Assembly (NCBI RefSeq): GCF_033439725.1
Contig: NW_026944388.1
Span: 3,410,001 to 3,474,000 of the forward strand
DNA length: 64,000 nucleotides
Source of the DNA: Neurospora tetraspora
Lineage: Eukaryota; Ascomycota; Sordariomycetes; Sordariales; Sordariaceae
Reading direction: 5' to 3'
Every line of letters starts with the position of its first letter. Positions within the stretch are counted from its first letter, which is position 1. The notes below the pieces were generated by a model, which saw nothing but the letters and a program-made list of their open reading frames with translations, ran no database searches and was not told the origin of the DNA. Of the stretch, positions 1 to 11,568 are shown piece after piece. The position numbers were made by a program, and so were the translations under genes.

Positions 1-3000
1 GGTGGTCGAGGTGGTGGTTCACTCGTCGGGTCACTGGTGCCGACCTTGACAGTGTGCGCTTTCCCTCTTCTTGACAGCTGGGCCGAAAACACGGACCCAC
101 AAGGGGTGCAGCAAATTTGATCGTTGACCATCATGAATTCATGATTGCGAAAGCGGATTAGCTAACCCCCCGTGCCCCCGTAGAGACCCGTCCGCTGTGG
201 CCCGTCTGGGCAATTGCTCTCCGTGGCCCGTGCAGCCGCTTCGAGTTCCACGACCTGGCTGCGGTCACTGGTCTGGGAGTGGTCTGTGTGGCCCTGGTGG
301 CCTGCACGGCCCCACTGTCACATCTTATTCTCGAACGAAAGAACATTCTTCACTTCTGTTGGCCTTTCAGATGGCTGCGACACTCGACGTGCGCAACCTG
401 TGGACTCGGTTGTGTGCCCGTTTTGCGGCAGGTACGACAGCTGGATCATCTGGATGCCCAGACGTGCCAGAGTCACCAAACATGCACAACCCAGGTCGCA
501 TCACCAGGGGCAGCTGTGGTGTTTAATCAGAAGGACCACTAGCGCTGCCAAGGATTGTGGTCATCAATCATCGAAAAGCGGAAGGAACCGCACGCGTCCT
601 TTTGTTAGCTGGGTACTCGTGGTATTCTGGACGAAATCTATCCCGAGCTATCCCAAACCTTATAAGGACCCATTGAAATGATTAAGCACTACGCTAGATG
701 AAAATGTTTTGGTACGGATCGGAAATGTATTAACAAGATTCAACATAACATATTTAGTATCGGAATAGGCATATTCAAGCTAAAGAAGTTGACCCGAGGT
801 CTCGAGCTAACAAACAAACCAGTATTGGACTGTACATTTGCGAGCAAGGTCAGGAAGTTGTGCAGCATCCCGATCGATAGACCAAGAAAGGAATTGTTTT
901 TCGCTGGCTTTGTGGACAGGATCCCGACTTGGGCGGGACAAACAGCACCCGACAGCACCGATGCTGACGGCTCACAGGGGCTCACAGACACTCACACGCA
1001 CAGCTATTGATCAGATCTCGGTGCTGGTCCCAGGCAAAATCGTCGGCCGGCGTCTCACAGGAATCCCGCTCATGTTGAGGGCGTCCCAATGCGGAGTGAT
1101 CTTCGGAGTCGGCAACCTCGGGGCGACCTCCACCACGCGCCTTCAGCTGTCTACATGCACTTACTCATATGTACTACTATATCGGCCACATTCCAGTCCT
1201 TATAGGCTCGTATATGTCACAGCGGCATGGGTCAAATCTCCAAGCCTTCGCTTTTCGTGCGCGCAAGTTGCCAAGGCATGGATTGTCTTTGGCTTCTCTT
1301 TGGCCCTTTGCTGACCTGGCGTGCCTGGGTTTAACTCGCCTCGGAAATATCCACCTTTAGTCCCTCACAGGGCCCAATATCTGCATTTTACCTCTCTCGA
1401 CCATCAAAAGAGGATCCAGTCTTTGGACTACCTACCTATTGCCTGGCTCCCTGGGCTTTGGGTTTTGGACCGTCCTTAGGCCCCTAGAGCCCTGCAAATG
1501 CTACGGCGTAAAGATGATCAAACATGTTCAGCGGTTCTCCACCCCACTGTGATATGTCATCATCTAGGTGCCCGGCTCTCCATTTTGGTGGTAGGCGGGT
1601 ACCTGTACCTTGACTCTAACCTCGAATCCAACACAGACATCAAACCACCATGTTTATCACGAACTATTGCACGAGGACAAAGTGCTCCATCGCCTGAAAC
1701 AATAGAGAATCTCGCAGTGGCGGTGTGAAAGCCTGTACACGGCGGTGGCTTCCACTTGTACATCTGGATTCAGCCTGTCACCACCTCCACCCCCCTTCAG
1801 CTCCAGGGAATCGAAGGCCTCAGAGGCTCACAGAGCAGGCACCGGACGGAAAGAGGGAATAATTTCCAGTATCCCATCGTTGCCGTATTGAATCAACACA
1901 CACGGATTGTCTGACCAATCCGTCATGCAGCCCGCCCACACCCCGCTGTCACCAATGCTACGACCTTCCTTATCAAGCTCGGCGCTAGATCTCGACTTGC
2001 ATGACCGGGGATTAGCTGGAGATGCGCATCCTGTTTTGTCTTGCCTGTGGGTGGGATTTGGGCCAACCAGGCACCTCACTTCAACCATCCGGATCTTAGC
2101 CTCGTCACTCACATCCTTCTAGAAGCAAACTCTGGAACAAGCTAACCACGGTTAGACTATTGGGACGGTAGCAGGCATATGTATGGGCAGGGTGGGTGAT
2201 GACCGACAACAAATGTGAGATGAATGATTAGTCGCTTCGCCGAGGTTGTTTGAATTTGGTATAGTCAGGATCGGCGAGCGACACTCGCCAACCTTTACCC
2301 GATATCGCCGTTTGCTCGTACACTACATACAGCTCAGCCTGACTGACGACAGCCGCCCATCGATCAACAAGATATTTCTCAAGCAGCATGCCAGGCATCT
2401 CCTCTCACTTCTATAACAGAGCAATTTCAGGTGTCATCACCAAGGCATGCCCTTTCCGAACCAGAGCTCTCTGCATGCTCAGGGAGACAGAGGAAGGAAG
2501 TCATCGTTAACTCGGCACTTACAACTACCCAGGATGGCAATCACAAGACATCTCCATCACGTCGGCCGATTGAGTTTGCCCGTTCAACCTCCTCGAACCC
2601 CCATCCTGGCCCTCGCTTCGGACATTGGTGGTCTTGTCAATTTGAGACATGCATCACGCTATGCTGAACGGCCTCGCAAGGAAGAGACAGACAAGGGACC
2701 GAGTTTCTAACTGACAGGACGGGACACCTCACTTTACCATGCCACGGAGAATATTTCGGCAGTCGAGATTGGAGTGAGTCGCCACGCCAACCCGTGCCAC
2801 ACAACATGATTCAGTCAGGTGTCTGTCGTGGACTGGACTTTCTTAAGGGAGGCCTGGTCGCCTATCAGCTACCTACACTATACGGATACTGACTTGGCGT
2901 ATTCGAAGTGCTTAGTGCCCTACCCTTGCTGCGTACCACCTGACCTGCAATGGTATCGAAACTTTTGGCTTTGATACCCCTACTCTTCATCCAAGGTCCG

Positions 3001-3610
3001 AATATCTCAGAATGGATATCCATGATATGGGTGTTTTGAAAACAAAGTATTAGAACGTCACAAGCCATCCCCCACTAACTAGAAGAAAACATGAAAGCCT
3101 CAGTAGCACTTGACTACTAGTAGCCAGCCTATCTACTCACTAGTCATCACCTATCATCCAAACCTTATACATAACAGCCTCAATACTTACCTACTAATCT
3201 GCCCAAGTGACTCCCTCCAAAAAGAACCGTCCCCCATCCCTTCCGAACATGATTTCCTTTTCTGTTTCAGCCCTGTCGATCACCTTCGATATCCACTTAC
3301 ACTAGGTAGGTATTAGTCACTCCTCTCCTCTCCCAGTCTCACTCCCTAGAGGGAGCCAGTATTGGGTGTTCTTGCTGCCTGTTCTGCCAAGGGTTGATCT
3401 GAACCAGATTACACAGTCAACACCATCACACACTCTCATCCGGGCACGCACAAAGATCTCATCTCATCTTGCACATCATCTCTCTCTTGCTTTTACACAT
3501 CTTGTCACCGAGATTGCCGGTATTGGTAATCATTGCCTTGTCTGGGGTTTGTCTGTGAGTGAGACCACTCTCGAGCCACTGGTGGTGCCGTCCATCCCTG
3601 GGCTCTTGAG

Positions 3611-3633
3611 AAGAAGAAGAAGAAGAAGAAGAG
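3611..3633. repeat. GAA trinucleotide microsatellite
   Basis: A short run of about seven AGA/GAA triplets lies in the noncoding left flank. It sits in a polypurine stretch directly after a pyrimidine-rich region. Confidence 0.7.
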
Positions 3634-4246
3634 AGTGTGTGTTTACATATCTAGTTTGAGGAGCATCCGTTTTGGAAAAAAGGGACTGTTGTGTTGGTTA
3701 GGGACTTGGGCATAGCTGATATGAGGTCGGTCGGTCGATACATGTTGTTGGAAGATTAAACCAAGGTTAAATTTTCATATACTATGGGTTACCTACACAG
3801 AGCATATTCCTTCTCAGACCCAGTTCAGCACCTGAACAATATCGTAGAACATACCTACCTACCTAGCCACCTTAACCTGAGCTAACCGACCTATCCATGA
3901 CATACTATGGTGATATGGGAGTACCTAGGTAGCTCTCCATGTAGTGTCCACAGAAACCTATGGTACATACTCATATACATCCATCCATCCCATCTTCCTC
4001 TTCTCCAAGCAACCAACCAAACCAAACCAACTAAACCAAGTTCACACACCTGAAACGATGGAACCTAGAGGCAACTAAAAACTAGTCTAACTACATTACC
4101 CGCTCAAAAATCCACTTAAACTTCATGACAATCTACACTGGCGTGAGTCGTGACTGCCGTGACTAGGGACGCCGGCGTTCTCGGCGGGCGGGATGACGAT
4201 CGTCCTAGCTAGTTGGACTAGTCTCTTTTGTGGACAGAGGCCTAAG

Positions 4247-4499
4247 CTACCGCTTTGTCTCATTCAAGTCGGATTTATCCCCCCTGTCCCACTAGTCCTA
4301 CTCAAGCTTAGGAGCTGTGCTGTCCTGCCATCCGCTGCGAGTCACCCGCGTGCTGGAACTTGCCAGTCGTCTTGAGTGGTCTCGCTAAGTCTGTCAGCCC
4401 CATCTGCTACGTTGGCGCTCAGGCATGCAGGTCCTTTCCCCGATCTACTAGACCGTATGTGGGAAGGATAAATCCGACTTGAATGAGACAAAGCGGTAG
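4247..4499. mobile_element. MITE-like element, copy 1
   Basis: The ends are a perfect 34-bp inverted repeat: 4247-4280 begins CTACCGCTTTGTCTCATTC, and 4466-4499 is its exact reverse complement. The total length is about 253 bp. The outermost TA dinucleotides (4248-4249 and 4497-4498) fit a TA target-site duplication of the Tc1/mariner type. The interior has no coding capacity, so this is a non-autonomous element. It shares terminal sequence with the neighbouring copy at 4546-4714. The family is inferred from structure only. Confidence 0.8.
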
Positions 4500-4545
4500 T
4501 TCACGATTTAAGTGGCGCCTCCACTATCTTGCTCTAGCAGTAGAC

Positions 4546-4714
4546 TACCGCTTTTTTTCATTCAACTGGGTTTTATCCCCCACACTATACTAGCCAATCA
4601 CACCTGCAGAGAGACTTTCACGGCGACGCTTAACGGGGCATGCAGACCTCAGCAAACCATATAATTGGCTAGGACAGGGGGGGATAAAACCCAGTTGAAT
4701 GAGATAAAGCGGTA
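4546..4714. mobile_element. MITE-like element, copy 2
   Basis: A second, shorter element (about 169 bp) starts 47 bp after the first. The left arm at 4546-4580 and the right arm at about 4680-4714 are inverted repeats of about 35 bp with two mismatches. They have the same terminal TACCGCTTT and TCATTCAA blocks as copy 1 and TA at each outer end. The interior is noncoding. The word GGCATGCAG near the right side also occurs in copy 1. The arms of the two copies have diverged from each other, for example at the positions after TCATTCAA. Confidence 0.78.
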
Positions 4715-5544
4715 ACCGCAGGATTGGATTCGACCGCAAGCGCAATATAAAAAATGTATCAATTTCTCAGACCCTACCTACCGAGCGATTGCACCTGCAG
4801 CCAGTTCTCCTTATACTGGCTACAATAGAAGACTAGTTCTAGGTAGCCGTACTAAGTTTCTAACCGAACGGCCAGCTCTCATAGCAAGTAGTCTCCACTC
4901 CCAACTAAACCACTACACCAGACTACATACACTATCTACATACTCAACTCCGCTACGCATGTTGATCACCACCCTGGACACCTACTACTACACCAGTCAC
5001 CGGAAATTTTTATGATTCCCAAATCACTCAACGGTTTTTACTCTCCCTCTTCTTAAAAAAAAAGCAAGGGATCACAGTGGATTGGTGGATTCCCTCGTGA
5101 ATATCATGGCCTGATATTCTTTCCCTAGCTTCTTTCCTAGCTTGCTAGCACCCGCTTGGTAGGTAACGATCGTCGTCTCCCATTTCTTGAACGTGGGGAA
5201 TCGGAAATCTCTCCAAGTTAGCTTATTCGTTGATGATGTAAGGGTCTCTTTTACATATTTGGTGGTTGTGTGGTGTGGAGAGAAAGGGCCCAGCGGAGAT
5301 TTTTCTGCCTGTTGAGTTGTCTGAAGAGGATACGAGGCCAAACATGAGTTTTATAGCTAGGTACTCTGCTACTGAAGCCATATAGGTACAGTATTCATGG
5401 CCATGCTAATGTTCCAATGTTCCAATATGAAAAGCTTTTATTTTCCTAGCCTCATTGTCTTCCTTCCCCCCTCTCTTTCCCAGACCTTCTCTTTCTCTAT
5501 CTCTGCTGCCCGAATGGGAAAGGGTTCCATCCAGGCTTCGCTGT

Positions 5545-5615
5545 GATCATTGTATGTATGTCGGTGTATGTATGTAAGTTATGTGTGTGTGTATGTGTAT
5601 GCACGTTATGTGATA
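5545..5615. repeat. TG/TATG simple repeat
   Basis: This is an imperfect TATG and TG repeat tract in intergenic DNA downstream of the deubiquitinase gene. There is no coding support. Confidence 0.6.
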
Positions 5616-5951
5616 ATGCGCTTGTTAAAACATCTAAACCAACCCATAAAACAAACAGAAACCTTTACCCGATGACCATGCACAACCCAAAATCATTCAA
5701 CAACAGCGATCAACAAAGGCTACCAAGCCTGTGACACAAAAGCAGGCCCACCACGGCGCAAACGCTGGGAGGAAACATGAAGGCAGGGTAAACACCAGAC
5801 AGACACTGGGTGATGTCACACAGGGAGGTGTCGACATCTTCCCTTCTTCCAACAACAGGATTTGTTATCTATCAAAGGGGATCCAGGCTGTTAAGAAGCA
5901 TCATAGCAACCGATTGAACTATGCTGCGGTCGCGAACGAAGTCGGACGCCA

Positions 5952-8900
5952 CTAGTCCGACGACTTATCGCCTCCTTCTGGCTTCTTTGGCGGTTCCTGA
6001 ACTGCTGGCGATTGTCTTTGCTGCTCGTGATCGTCGACGTGAATCTCCGCGACCTTATCGTCATCAATGTCGTCAACGCCACCATCAACGAAGACTTCGT
6101 GAACCTGCTCCTTGTGGTCCCATGTCAACTGCGTGATTTGGTCCATGGTGTCTTGGTCCTGTACTGACGGCGGCGGCGGAACATTGTCAGTGAATGCCGA
6201 GTAATCGTCGTTCTGTGCAGCAGGCCCGATGAAATCCACAGCGGAGCCATATTCATTGATACCGGCAAAGACAGAAGCTTCGTCGCCGGAGTTGTCGCCT
6301 TGTGCCACATCGCTCGCAATCTCGTCGTCCAAGCCACTAGCTTCGGAGCCGGTCTTGGGAATGTTATCGAAACTCCAGGTTGCGGGGAGAGCAGAGGCCA
6401 TGCCGGACATGTTACCCGCAGCTTCATAGTTGGGTAGGTCAATACCCTCATCCTCAAACTCAATGCTCTTCCGCACCTCAGGACCAGTAATCGTGCCGCT
6501 TTCCTGATAGGAGGGCAGTTCGGAGTCGCCATTTAGACCGCGGCCACTAACCGAACCAACTTCTCCTCGCAGGAGAATTTGACCTGCTCCGTTCGAAGCG
6601 CTCGGCGACCCACGAAGGGAGGAGCCATGACCGAGACGCTGACCTTCCCCCGAGTCCAGCATTTCCTCATCATCGTCAAGGGAATAGCGCTGGGCGACTT
6701 CCTCGCATTTGGGCCCGCCTAGAGGCTTGTCTGAGCGGCGACGGTAGAACAGCAAGTAGGCAGCGGGTGAGACAACCTTAGAGGTATCGGTCACCTTAGA
6801 CACGGATGAATCTACTCAATGTTAGCATTCGCCTTGTCCGCCGATAACGAGGGCAAACCAAAATTCTTACCATTGAATTCATACCACTGATCATCAACGA
6901 AGTTCTTGGCAAAGGCGGTGTAATGGCCACCGCCCAAGCCACCCCAATGATCATCCACAGCAATCAGGTCATAGATCTCCTGTTTACCGTCTTCCTTGTC
7001 AATGACCCTCTCGTTCAGGTCGAGGCCTTCGATGGGGAAGTCGACAAGGACATCCAGCTTATCCCGACGCCAGCCAACGGAGCTAAAACGTTTCAGATGG
7101 ACGACCAAGATATCTGGCGTCTTCCAAAGGTCGAATTTCTTGCTTGCGCGACGGTGCTCCTTGCAACGAGGGCAGTACCAGGTATCCTGCTCGGATAAGA
7201 TTTCTTCCTTCTCGAACTCGGCCAAGCAATCGTCCAGACTGATACCGTGCTTCTTACGCAGCTCCCGTTGCCTCTTCTTGGCACCCAACGACGGGTCATT
7301 CAAAGTCTCAATCTTGTTGTAGGTCCTGTTCGTAGGAGAGAAGACAGCATCAAAAGCGTCCTCGGACCAGTCCACAACAATGCCTTCGCCAAGACGCACA
7401 AGGGGCCCTTCCTCGGAGTCGACACGGTAATCTTGCTCAGGAACCTCGATGGGTTGCTGGGCGGCCGCAGCCCGTTTTCTCAGTTGTTCTTTTTCAAAAC
7501 GCTTCTTGGCCTTCTTGCCATAGGTGCGGCCAGCCTTCATCTTCTTGTTCTTGCCTCGGGGCCCGGCACTGGCTCCCCTAGGAGGACTAGCGATGAATCG
7601 ATCCTGATCAAGGCGTCAGTACACTGTACCACGTAGGCCGAATTACTGGAGACACTGCAGTAGTTTGACTTACACTTCCCTTAGGGGCATCCGAACCCTC
7701 GCTCGACTCATCGGCCATCCGTGTCACGGAATCCACATGTTCCGAGGAAGCCTCTTCACTACCGCTGTCATCCGAGCCATCCAAGGCATTCGGGCTGCAC
7801 ATCTCCACATCCGAAGAAACCGTCTTAGGGGCCCTCGAGCTCAGTCTTTCGTGCTTGCTGGTGTCATTGACGCTTTGCCACCCAGTAGGAACACCGCCAT
7901 GGGACTCCCTGAAGTAAGACATCGTAAAGAGGTTCTGCAGGCTCGCATTCAGGAATACTGAAGGGTCAATCCACTTAGGCCGCTGCGACTTGAAACGCTT
8001 GAGCAGCGCCGGGAGACTAGTTTCCATACCAAGTTAGCTACGCTTTGTACAAATCAACATACTCGTGGGGGTCACATACGTTTGAGGAGCTGGTGACGCC
8101 GTTGGTTTCTCAGCGGGAACAGTGTTGCCCATAGTCACGTCGACAATATCTTCCTCGCCCTCGACGGACTTGGCAATTACCTTGGAGTCCGCAGAGTCGA
8201 TGTCTGATGCGCCATTGACCATCTCGGGGTCCGTAGCCTCCGATGCCTCTTCGTCGGCAGTGAATTCCGACCACGTAGACAAGGTCGCCAGCTTCTCCAG
8301 AATCTTTCTGCGGATGACATTCTCATCACAAGCCTCCTGAGGCGTCAACACAATGTAATGTGGCGGTGGGATGTCCTCCACTTTCTTGTGGTATCTGGCA
8401 CTGCCCGCATTAGGGTCCATGCGATGTAGAACTGGAACAAGGAGACGTTCCGCCAGGGGATTCGACGCAGGTTGAGTGGGCTCTTCCTCGGCATCGTCCA
8501 GCAGCGACCTGTACGCCTGCTTCTTGGCCTTTTTGGCGTTGACATTGGTAGGCGGCGCTTCCACTTCATGAATCACAGCAATGTCACCCGATTGAATCTC
8601 TTCGTTGATCGCCATCATGTCGTCGTACTGCTTGAAAAACTTGCCCTTAAACTCTTCACCCCCAACAAGACGCTCGGGGGGGACACCGACCCTCGTCGAA
8701 AGGAACTCCTTGATGGCCTTGAAGGCGCTCGTCTTATCGACCTCTACAACGATTTCCACTGGAGGCTCGTTCAAGGGATAATACTTGACAGACCGGGACC
8801 AGACGTTACTCATTGGCAAGGGCAAAGTGAGGTTGTTGAAAGGATCGAACGTGATGCTGATCTTGTCGCACACAGGGCAATGAAGGGTCGACTTGTACAT

Positions 8901-10759
8901 TCCGGTGAACAAATCCGAAATGATCGAGTCGTCACGCTTCTTTGTGATATCCCACACCTTCTCGGCCATTTCCTTGATAGCAGCTGGGTTGCCGATCATG
9001 TCATCCGTAGAGTCTGGCTTTTCAATGTACGGCTTCTTCTTGATGCGGTTCAGGTCTTCTTGTAGGCCATCGAGCAAGAAACCCAAGAATTCTTGGGAGT
9101 CCTGCTGACCATAGCCGGAGAAGGCGGGGGCATATCGGCCCACGATGCTTTTGAAGTGACGGGGCGCGACCGAGTTGGGCGCAGGATTCTTATATATTTC
9201 ATCCAACAGCCGCATGTATGCCATAGCAACGTCTCCGTTATGGGAAAGCGGATTGTCAGGATTGATCTCTTTCTTGGCCTCGTGAGTGAGGAAATACTTG
9301 GTCAACTCTTCAACGCTCCGTAGACATTGCAGAGCCGAATTCATGTAGCATGTATTGCCCAGGTTCTGCAAGCCAACGCACCCTGGCGTACGACCGCATC
9401 TGGGTTGCACCCGGCCCCTATTAAGGACACTCGGGGGAGCCGGACTGTTACGTCCGCTGCCAGTACCACGGGCCTGAGCGACAATGCCGTTGCCAACGGT
9501 CTTGTTACCATTGGCCACTTTGGTGAAGAACGTAGAGACGTAATCATCCCGGTCAACCTGTTCGTCGATGATCAAGGTTTGGTCCACAGTAAGGCCAACC
9601 AATGACAGACTCTTCCTCCCGTTGTAGTTGGGATTGGTTGTGGTATCATCTGCTGCGAGGTGATCGCGCTCCACGCCACGCTCTAGTTTGCTGAAAGTTT
9701 CAACATCCACGAGCATTTCCGGCCAGGAGCCTGGAGCCCTAGGTAGGAAGTTGGGTATGCTCGAGGAACGCCCGGGAGAGTCAGGAGGGGTTTCCATGCC
9801 AGAGGGCTTCGAAACCTCCTCTGTGGCGGGAATTGTTTGCAGTCGCTGCCAGACCCGGACTTTACGATCCATAGGAACAGCAGTCAGCTCCTTGATTTGC
9901 TTAAGGAAGTTGTGAAACGATGCAGATGCGCTTTGGACAATAATGGGCGGTGGCGGCTTCTTCAGCTTGATTTCCTGCTCGATGGGCAGAGGGCTTGCTG
10001 CCGACCATAGCCTGTGGACGGTGAAGACGGGGGGATGAAACTCAAACTGAACGTTGGGCTCGCTGGCGGCATCAAGCGCGGTATTGTGCGCTATACGGAC
10101 AATGGGAGCTTGTCCAGGCGCCAGACCATACCATGACAGCACCAGGTCCCATGCGTCTTTGGGAAACAGCTCAGCAGACTCCGATCCCACGCCCGGCTTT
10201 AGCTTCACGCACTGCTGGTCGGCGGAGTCGGTGAAGATAGCTTGAATGATATCCGAGTTGTCGATCGGCCCAAGAGGCTCGTTTGAAGCCTCCTTGCTCG
10301 TAGACTTCCCATCTGCACCGAAAGCCTGGGCCTTGTTCAGCCATTGTCGTGATACCAAGTAGGCCACATCTCCCTCCTTTGCGCCCCTATCATTGAAGGC
10401 CTTGAGAAGTGTTTCGATCGTCTTGATCTGTTGCTCGATCGGTGGGATATCTGCATTTCCTTCAGTTAGAAGACTGCGCGGTTTTAGTTGAGGCACGGGC
10501 AGCTGGCATGCTTACCTGTTTTCAAGGGCAGTTCCATGTCAGCGACAGGCACCTTTGTACCTCCGGCGGCTTCTGCTTCCACGGGCTGAGACTCTTTCAC
10601 ATCTTGCCCAGAATTTTGGTCTTGCGGTTGGGCATCAGGGACCGTGAGCATATCCACGTCCTCCCGCGAGTCCACGTTCTCATACTCTGGATCCATGCTG
10701 GATGCTCTTCGTTTCAGGGGAGAACCAGATCGATGTGACTGCTCTGAAGCCCCACCCAT
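5952..10759 (-). CDS. ubp12: ubiquitin carboxyl-terminal hydrolase, UBP12/USP15 type
   Basis: A cysteine protease that removes ubiquitin from proteins. Minus-strand exons are 10759-10516, 10459-8080, 8016-7674, 7603-6871 and 6811-5952, giving 1519 aa from the first AUG. The DUSP-like region begins near residue 88 (IEQQIKTIETLLKAFN). The Cys box NLGNTCYMN has catalytic C at about 452, and the His box GGGHYTAF has H at about 1216. The catalytic core is split by long insertions, as is typical of UBP12/USP4/USP15. It ends at SPAAYLLFYRRR plus an acidic tail of about 260 residues. All junctions keep frame, and branch-site GCTAAC words are visible before two acceptors. Oddity: the frame stays open and coding-like for 202 codons upstream of the first AUG (see findings), so the true N-terminus is uncertain. 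The catalytic identity is firm. Confidence 0.95.
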
Positions 10760-11365
10760 GAGCGCACGGTGGGGCGTGTTGATGAGGGGAGACTGATTTC
10801 TCAAGGTCCCGCAATTGGCAGCCTGCAGAGTCGAGCTGGAGTCGAAGAGCTGCTCGGAGACACGGTCGTTGTCAACGGAGAGATCGGCCGAGGCAGCGCA
10901 GGGTGAACTGGCGGCAGAATCGGCAGAGGCGTAGTCGGTCGCAGAGCCAGACAGCGTGCTAAACTGTGTCTGAAGATGCGGAGGTATGCCTGATGGTGGT
11001 AGCGAGTCGCCGCGGCTGTATGCTGGAGTATTGGTGGCAGAGACCGAAGCAGAGGCCGATGTGGAAGTCGAGCGTTGGTGGTCAAAGGAGTAGGTTGGGT
11101 CGAACTCTGCTTCTTGTTCGGTACTAGAGAGCACCACGTCTAGGGCAGTGTCGGTAGACCCTTCCTGTCCCTGCTCCCTTGTCGACTGGCGGGTAATCCT
11201 CCGTTTCTTTGAGGAAGACGTGGTGAAGGTGAGCTGCCTGTGCAGCTCGGAAGGCGCTGGGTCGGTGTGATGGAAGGTGGGAAGTGGGGGACGGCGCGCA
11301 GTGGAGGATGCCGGATGGAGATCGGGGAGATCGTGACAACCCAGTGAGACGAGTCGGTAGGGTAG
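10760..11365 (-). other. AUG-free in-frame N-terminal extension of the deubiquitinase
   Basis: Directly upstream of and in frame with the first AUG at 10759, 202 codons are open until a TGA at 11366-11368. The composition is protein-like: Ser/Thr/Pro/Gln-rich, with a basic KKRRITRQ patch and an acidic TEQEAEFDP segment. No AUG in any minus-strand frame occurs between 10759 and 11564. It may be an exon reached by near-cognate initiation, or simply an AUG-depleted leader. Confidence 0.45.
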
Positions 11366-11549
11366 TCACGCACGGCACGGTAGAGCGACTCGGACGGAGC
11401 GCCGAGTGGTTGAGGCAGGTAAGACGGTCAGGTCGCGGACGAACTGACTGACTGACAACGACAGGAGCAAATCCAGACAATAAAGCTGGGTCTGGGGAAA
11501 GCGAGTCGTTGCGTTAACGCTTTGGTGGTGGCGTCCAGTCCGTGATAGG

Positions 11550-11564
11550 TTAGCCGTGGTGCAT
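11550..11564 (-). promoter_or_regulatory. possible minimal uORF in deubiquitinase leader
   Basis: This is the only minus-strand AUG between 10759 and about 12344. It encodes Met-His-His-Gly-stop. If the transcript starts upstream, it would be a four-codon uORF. The transcription start site is not known. Confidence 0.3.
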
Positions 11565-11568
11565 GGGG

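Larger units (their letters stand above)
1..5951. other. gene-poor 5.9 kb left flank
   Basis: No ORF here has a convincing motif, length or intron structure, and several of the longer open frames begin at TTG rather than ATG. The stretch contains two MITE-like elements (4247-4714), a GAA run near 3611-3633, pyrimidine-rich tracts around 3420-3500 that resemble a fungal 5' leader, and many short ACCTAGGTA-type words. It could hold the long promoter and leader of a gene lying left of the window, or an unrecognised noncoding RNA. I see nothing that decides between these. Confidence 0.5.

Noticed and set aside
5072-5341. 89-codon minus frame in the left flank
   Set aside because: Begins at TTG, has no motif and lies in AT-rich intergenic DNA next to the MITEs.
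8472-9065. 197-codon frame on plus strand opposite the deubiquitinase
   Set aside because: It is antisense to the conserved catalytic region; the codon structure of the real gene explains the openness.
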